A stretch of DNA of 10,039 bases, from contig JAFVWD010000243.1 in NCBI GenBank assembly GCA_017501865.1, forward strand, positions 1 to 10,039, in the 5' to 3' direction. The notes beneath the pieces were generated by a model that saw only the letters and a list, made by a program, of their open reading frames with translations, was not told the origin of the DNA and searched no databases. Both the position numbers and the translations under genes were made by a program. Origin of the DNA: Clostridia bacterium (lineage in GTDB: Bacteria > Bacillota > Clostridia > Oscillospirales > Acutalibacteraceae). Of the stretch, positions 6,503-10,039 are shown one piece after another (the first letter of the stretch is position 1; the number at the start of each line of letters is the position of its first letter).

Positions 6503-8002
6503 TTATAAAACGAAGAATGCACAGCTGCCGGGAGCGAGTGTAACTTTACCTGAAACAGTTTTTCCTTCAAGTGGCGGGAGTTCGTCGCCCGGCAATAATT
6601 CCAACGGATTTCCGTTAAGAGTCATAACTCTGCTGCGAAGCTTACCCTGACCTTCAAGAATATAAGCCTCTGCTTCTTTTGGTAATTCAACTTCTGTTGT
6701 ATCGGTTCTTGAGTTGTTTATAATAAGGTAAACAAGGCCTTCTTTTCCATCCTTTCTGCTGTGTGCGTAAACGTGCGCACCTTCGCGGATGCTTTCGCCT
6801 GTTTCAAAAACTTCCTTGCCCATAAGTCTGTTCCAGAGAAGAACGGCAAAATAATTAGGTCTCGGAATAAATGTACCATGCTCTAAGAAGCCGTAAGCAG
6901 AAGAGGCAAGTGTGTTATGGAAAATAATACCGTCAGTAACTGTTGAGAATTCACCAAGCTCATTAAGAGTACGTGGTACATCAAGATATGTCGGTGCCCA
7001 GGTGTTACCGCCGCAACCGGCATCACCCGATTCAGTAACCCACATCTGACCGTTTGGTACATACCTGTCACGGCGCTCAAGGTATTGCTTTGCACAAGAA
7101 GCAGCAGTTTCTAAGTACTGTTCTGTAAGACATGCAGATTCAGGCCAATGACCGCCCATTGCTGCACCGCGTTCAGAAACACCATTATAATAATGGTAAC
7201 TGAAGACATCCATTTTTACTTTTTGGTCGCCTAAAAGATCTTCTGTAGTTACCATTTCCAATGCAGAAGCAATTCCGCCGCCGGCTTGGTCCATATCAAT
7301 ATTAAACAGATTTATATCACCGACAGTACAAGGACCTACAAAAAGGCAGTCAGGGTAATTCTCTTTAAGCCAGGCACCGAAAATATCGTGGTCGCGGGCA
7401 TGGTCAGCAGCAGTATAACCCTGAGGCAAACCGCTTATAGCCATCATATTAGGCTCGTTAGTAAATTCAGCGGCATTAATCGGTACACCGTATTCTTTCG
7501 AAAATGAGAATAAAAGCTCTGCCTGCTCTAACGGGAAAGGTTCATCTGCACTGTGAATACCCGGGCAGTTAGCCATAGAAACCAATAATTTACCATCAAT
7601 ATGCTTTACAAAATCAAGCACACCAATCCATTGCTCTTTTGTAAGAAGATTCTGAAATCCTTCAGGAACCTGTCCGTTGCAATGCCCGTCAAAATCGTAA
7701 TATGTTTTATTTGCCCACGTTCCTGAAACACGCACCCAGGCTGTGCCGAGCTCCTTCGCCATTTTACGCAGACGTGGGTTGTAAAGGTCAATCGGGTCAT
7801 ACCATTGCTGAAGATTACCCATATCCTGCCAGTTTTCAATTACCGGAAATTCCTCTGTTCCGTCAACCTGAGCATCGGTGTAAGCTGTCCAGAAGGTTCC
7901 GCCCGTAACCTCAGTCATTTCAATATTGTAGGAAACTAATCTTTCATCCATTTCACGGATTTTTTTAAGACCGTTTGCACTAAGTTTGACAAATTCTGCC
8001 AT
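6503..8002 (-). CDS. GH79-like glycoside hydrolase (heparanase / beta-glucuronidase type)
   Basis: A 499-residue cytoplasmic enzyme without a signal peptide. The start is ATG at 8002: the GTG at 8011 is itself part of the Shine-Dalgarno AGGGTG (8014-8009), six bases before the ATG. The (beta/alpha)8 barrel shows the two expected acids of a retaining clan GH-A enzyme: FTNEPN with Glu183 as acid/base and WVTESGDAGCGGN with Glu324 as nucleophile. The second resembles heparanase GETSSAYGGG, and the stretch GIIFHNTLASSAYGF followed by PRPNYFAVLLWNRLMG matches the GH79 region after the nucleophile. A beta-sandwich tail occupies about 395-499 (VYAHSRKDGKEGLVYLIINN). The predicted reaction is hydrolysis of beta-glucuronides or related uronides from imported oligosaccharides; the substrate is inference. 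Other clan GH-A families (GH39, GH51, GH30) are alternatives. It is transcribed alone, divergent from the phosphate operon and convergent with the amidase gene. Confidence 0.75.
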   Translation of the reverse strand: MAEFVKLSANGLKKIREMDERLVSYNIEMTEVTGGTFWTAYTDAQVDGTEEFPVIENWQDMGNLQQWYDPIDLYNPRLRKMAKELGTAWVRVSGTWANKTYYDFDGHCNGQVPEGFQNLLTKEQWIGVLDFVKHIDGKLLVSMANCPGIHSADEPFPLEQAELLFSFSKEYGVPINAAEFTNEPNMMAISGLPQGYTAADHARDHDIFGAWLKENYPDCLFVGPCTVGDINLFNIDMDQAGGGIASALEMVTTEDLLGDQKVKMDVFSYHYYNGVSERGAAMGGHWPESACLTEQYLETAASCAKQYLERRDRYVPNGQMWVTESGDAGCGGNTWAPTYLDVPRTLNELGEFSTVTDGIIFHNTLASSAYGFLEHGTFIPRPNYFAVLLWNRLMGKEVFETGESIREGAHVYAHSRKDGKEGLVYLIINNSRTDTTEVELPKEAEAYILEGQGKLRSRVMTLNGNPLELLPGDELPPLEGKTVSGKVTLAPGSCAFFVL

Positions 8003-8035
8003 AATTTTCACCCTTTTTTAAAAGTTTTTGTTTAT

Positions 8036-8064
8036 ATTATACAGAACGCAAACGGAATTTACAA
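8036..8064 (-). promoter_or_regulatory. Promoter of the GH79-like gene
   Basis: On the minus strand, TTGTAA (8064-8059) and a perfect TATAAT (8041-8036) are separated by 17 bp. Initiation should fall near 8029, leaving a leader of about 27 nt that contains the AAAAAAGGGTGA ribosome site. No clear cre-like or other operator repeat is seen in the leader. Confidence 0.8.
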
Positions 8065-8118
8065 GTAGGGGATTTTACAGTTCATAAAAAATTTATAATC
8101 AGTAATATAAATTAAGGG

Positions 8119-8147
8119 TTGTTCATAAGAGATTTCTGTGATAAAAT
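8119..8147 (+). promoter_or_regulatory. Promoter of the PiT-DUF47 operon
   Basis: TTGTTC (8119-8124) and TAAAAT (8142-8147) are 17 bp apart, with initiation expected near 8154. The leader is about 25 nt and carries an excellent GAGGAGGTT ribosome site (8165-8173). Upstream, TTCATAA (8081-8087) and TTTATAA (8092-8098) are direct repeats with 11-bp spacing, and TTCATAA recurs at 8122-8128 over the -35 edge. This arrangement could be a phosphate-regulon operator. Confidence 0.65.
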
Positions 8148-8178
8148 AATTCAGTAAATATTTAGAGGAGGTTAACAA

Positions 8179-9234
8179 ATGGATTTATCATTTTCATATT
8201 TCTGGGCACAGATGATGGAAAATCCACTTCTGCTTCTGGCGGTCGGATTGACATTAGGTGTAATTCTTGTAAATGGTTGGACGGATGCACCAAATGCAAT
8301 AGCTACCTGTGTAGTAACGCGCTGTCTTTCTCCGCGTTTAGCTATTCTTATGGCAGCGGTTTTTAATTTTTTAGGTGTTTTTATAATGAGTCTCATAAAC
8401 TCAACTGTAGCACAAACAATAACTAAAATGGTTGACTTCGGCACAAATTCTCACGAAGCAATTGTAGCACTGAGTGCAGCCCTTTTTGCTATAGTTCTGT
8501 GGGCAGTGCTGGCATGGGTTTTCGGAATACCGACAAGCGAAAGTCACGCGCTTATAGCAGGACTTACAGGAGGAGCTATAGCAATTCACGGAGGACTTGG
8601 CGGAGTTAACGGTCAGGAATGGGTCAAGGTACTTTACGGACTCGTTATTTCTGTATTTTTAGGTTTCATTTTAGGCTTTGTTATATGTAAGATTGTTGTT
8701 GCAGTTTTCAGAAATATACAAAGAAATAAAACAGAGACTTTCTTTAAGTTTGCACAAATTGGCGGTGCTGCTGCAATGAGCTTTATGCACGGTGCGCAGG
8801 ATGGTCAGAAGTTTATGGGTGTTATTCTTTTAAGCCTTTTACTCATTAACGGTCAGAGTGCCGAGAATGTAGAAGTTCAGATGCCTGTCTGGTTAATGGC
8901 ACTTTGCTCTGTAATAATGGGACTCGGAACTTCAATCGGTGGTAAAAAAATAATAAAATCTGTCGGAATGGATATGGTTAAGCTCGAAAAATACCAGGGA
9001 TTTTCTGCGGATTTAGCGGCATCGGTATCACTTTTAATAAGCTCAGTATTTGGTATTCCTGTTTCAACAACACACGCAAAAACTACTTCTATTATGGGTG
9101 TAGGTGCAGTCAGAAGATTAAGCGCAATTAACTTTTCTGTTGTAAAGGAAATGGGTGTAACCTGGATTCTTACATTCCCCGGTTGTGGTCTTATAGGATT
9201 TATTATGACAAAAATATTTATGGCGATTTTTTAA
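8179..9234 (+). CDS. pit: PiT-family inorganic phosphate permease
   Basis: A 351-residue integral membrane protein that takes up inorganic phosphate (as metal-phosphate or with cations) at low affinity. The PiT fold is an inverted duplication, and both halves are visible. The first has NGWTDAPNAIAT (32-43) and the IPTSESHALIAGLTGGA stretch (117-133). The second has SFMHGAQDGQKF (201-212) and IPVSTTHAKTTSIMGVGA (293-310). Hydrophobic segments cover most of the rest, with a soluble stretch at about 180-192 between the halves. The length fits the compact bacterial form without a large cytoplasmic loop. The start is supported by GAGGAGGTT five bases upstream. The DUF47 gene follows by 23 bp in the same operon, the usual partner in Firmicutes. 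Sulfate or another oxyanion as substrate cannot be excluded, but the partner favours phosphate. Confidence 0.92.
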   Translation: MDLSFSYFWAQMMENPLLLLAVGLTLGVILVNGWTDAPNAIATCVVTRCLSPRLAILMAAVFNFLGVFIMSLINSTVAQTITKMVDFGTNSHEAIVALSAALFAIVLWAVLAWVFGIPTSESHALIAGLTGGAIAIHGGLGGVNGQEWVKVLYGLVISVFLGFILGFVICKIVVAVFRNIQRNKTETFFKFAQIGGAAAMSFMHGAQDGQKFMGVILLSLLLINGQSAENVEVQMPVWLMALCSVIMGLGTSIGGKKIIKSVGMDMVKLEKYQGFSADLAASVSLLISSVFGIPVSTTHAKTTSIMGVGAVRRLSAINFSVVKEMGVTWILTFPGCGLIGFIMTKIFMAIF

Positions 9235-9257
9235 TTTGAAAAGAGAGGAAGTTTATT

Positions 9258-9881
9258 ATGGCAAACAAGGCAGATAAATTTTATTATAATAACTTTTTAC
9301 AGGCAGTTCAGTGTTGTATTGATGCTGCGTGCTTTTTAGAGGAAACATTTAATAATTATGATGTTGAAACACTTAAAGATAATATAATTAAAATGCACGA
9401 ATTTGAGCATAAGGCAGACGGTGTTCACCATGAAATGTCTGCAGCTCTTGCAAAGGCTTTTGTTACACCGTTGGACAGAGAGGATATGGCAAGAATAAGT
9501 GCAGATATTGATGAGGTAGCAGATACAATCGAAGAGGTTTTACAACGTCTTTATGTAGACGAGGTAAAAGAAATCCCACAATCCTTTAAGGTGTTTGCAG
9601 GTAAAATTGTAGAATGCTGTAATCTTTTAAAGAATGTTTTAGAAGAGTTGCCGACATTTAAAAAACCTAAAAAGTTAAAAGAGATGATTCTGGCGCTCGG
9701 TGCTCTCGAAGAGGAATGCGACAAGCTCTATTTAGAGGAAACTTTAAATTTAAGAAAAGAAAACACCGATGTTCTTTTGATTATCGCTTTAAGAGATACA
9801 CTTTACAAATTAGAACGTTGTGCAGATGCGTGTGAGCACGTGTGCGACGACATAGAAATGATAGTAATGAAAAACACTTAA
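9258..9881 (+). CDS. DUF47 (PhoU-like) partner of the PiT transporter
   Basis: A 207-residue soluble, all-helical protein of the DUF47 / TIGR00153 family, the usual size. It shows the family's metal-binding acidic pattern: EFEHKADGVHHEM (48-60) in the first helical repeat, AFVTPLDREDMARISADIDE (67-86), and in the second half LEEECDKLY (150-158) and LRDTLYKLERCADACEHVCD (178-197). Proteins of this family are encoded next to PiT genes and are thought to modulate phosphate uptake or signalling, much as PhoU does for Pst; the exact mechanism is not settled. The gene lies 23 bp after pit with a GAGAGGA ribosome site (9243-9249), so translation from a shared mRNA is expected. It ends 21 bp before an IS3-family end. 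Confidence 0.92.
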   Translation: MANKADKFYYNNFLQAVQCCIDAACFLEETFNNYDVETLKDNIIKMHEFEHKADGVHHEMSAALAKAFVTPLDREDMARISADIDEVADTIEEVLQRLYVDEVKEIPQSFKVFAGKIVECCNLLKNVLEELPTFKKPKKLKEMILALGALEEECDKLYLEETLNLRKENTDVLLIIALRDTLYKLERCADACEHVCDDIEMIVMKNT

Positions 9882-9902
9882 AATAAACGGTGCTGTAGAA
9901 AC

Positions 9903-10039
9903 TGAACTGCCCCAATTTGTGCGGACAGTACAAAAAAGGACCACTATGGTAGATAATATTAAATTTTAAGCAATATACTGACTTCGGTATTCCATCGGAG
10001 TCAGTTTTGTTTTAAGTTGAATTCTTTCGTTGTTGTAGA
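9903..10039 (-). mobile_element. IS3-family insertion sequence, right end, cut by window edge
   Basis: On the minus strand the element ends with GGGGCAGTTCA at 9913-9903, i.e. with the terminal CA and the GGGGCAG core of the IS3 / IS150 group of inverted repeats. The transposase tail (stop at 9966) lies 53 bp inside this end, the usual arrangement. The other end, orfA and any target duplication lie beyond the window. The exact outer base is inferred from the CA rule and could shift by a few bases. Confidence 0.75.
9966..10039 (-). CDS. IS3-family transposase (OrfB), C-terminal fragment
   Basis: The last 23 codons and stop of an IS3-family DDE transposase read from the window edge: YNNERIQLKTKLTPMEYRSQ, then YIA and TAA (9968-9966). 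The YNNxRIQLK...SP/TPxxYR ending is characteristic of the rve-type integrase domain of IS150/IS3 OrfB. The catalytic DDE residues are outside the window, so whether the element is intact is unknown. OrfB is normally made by -1 frameshift from orfA, which is not visible here. Confidence 0.88.
   Translation of the reverse strand, partial: YNNERIQLKTKLTPMEYRSQYIA

Noticed and set aside
8275..8305. GWTDAPNA in the PiT permease instead of the GANDxxNA form.
   Set aside because: The third residue of this signature varies in bacterial PiT proteins (for example GFHDxANA forms), and the Asp and Asn are kept, so this is ordinary variation.

Overview
This window looks like a chromosomal segment of a low-GC, Gram-positive anaerobe of the Clostridia, most likely a gut-type Oscillospiraceae or Lachnospiraceae relative. 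The signs are AT-rich intergenic DNA, strong Shine-Dalgarno sites (AAGGAG, AGGAGG, GGGTGA), sigma-A type promoters, short hairpin-plus-U-run terminators, a PiT transporter paired with a DUF47 partner, and glycoside hydrolases of types common in plant-glycan degraders. The taxonomy is inference from style, not from a marker gene.

Layout. (1) 1-1288: the 3' part of a citrate synthase gene that begins before the window. (2) 1319-1585: an 88-codon TTG-start ORF that reads like the first membrane segment of a DUF1538 protein joined in frame to the C-terminal half of a P-II-like protein. It is probably a deletion remnant and is the oddest object here. It ends at a clean terminator (1594-1626) that overlaps a possible promoter for the next gene. 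(3) 1647-4721: a 1,024-residue cytoplasmic glycoside hydrolase of GH106-like (alpha-L-rhamnosidase-like) architecture, with its own terminator. (4) 4972-6375: a secreted amidase-like protein with three fibronectin type III-like modules. It sits behind a strong promoter flanked by a perfect palindrome and related repeats. (5) 6503-8002, minus strand: a GH79-like (heparanase / beta-glucuronidase-type) hydrolase that converges on the amidase gene and shares one bidirectional terminator with it. (6) 8179-9881: a two-gene operon for a PiT phosphate permease and a DUF47 (PhoU-like) partner, divergent from the GH79-like gene, with facing promoters in the 176-bp gap. (7) 9903-10039: the end of an IS3-family insertion sequence with the last 23 codons of its transposase, 21 bp after the DUF47 stop.

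How the genes work together. Citrate synthase feeds the oxidative branch toward 2-oxoglutarate and glutamate. The two glycoside hydrolases lack signal peptides and would act on imported oligosaccharides; if their family assignments hold, rhamnose and glucuronic acid would be the sugars released. The amidase is exported and may act on the cell wall or on secreted peptide or glycopeptide substrates. The PiT/DUF47 pair takes up inorganic phosphate. I see no tRNA, rRNA, CRISPR array, riboswitch or phage module, and no gene-free stretch above 300 bp. I did not find a convincing new multi-gene system. The points worth checking are the chimeric small ORF, the unusual cysteine pattern of the amidase, the palindromic control region before it, and the IS insertion that seems to split a terminator.
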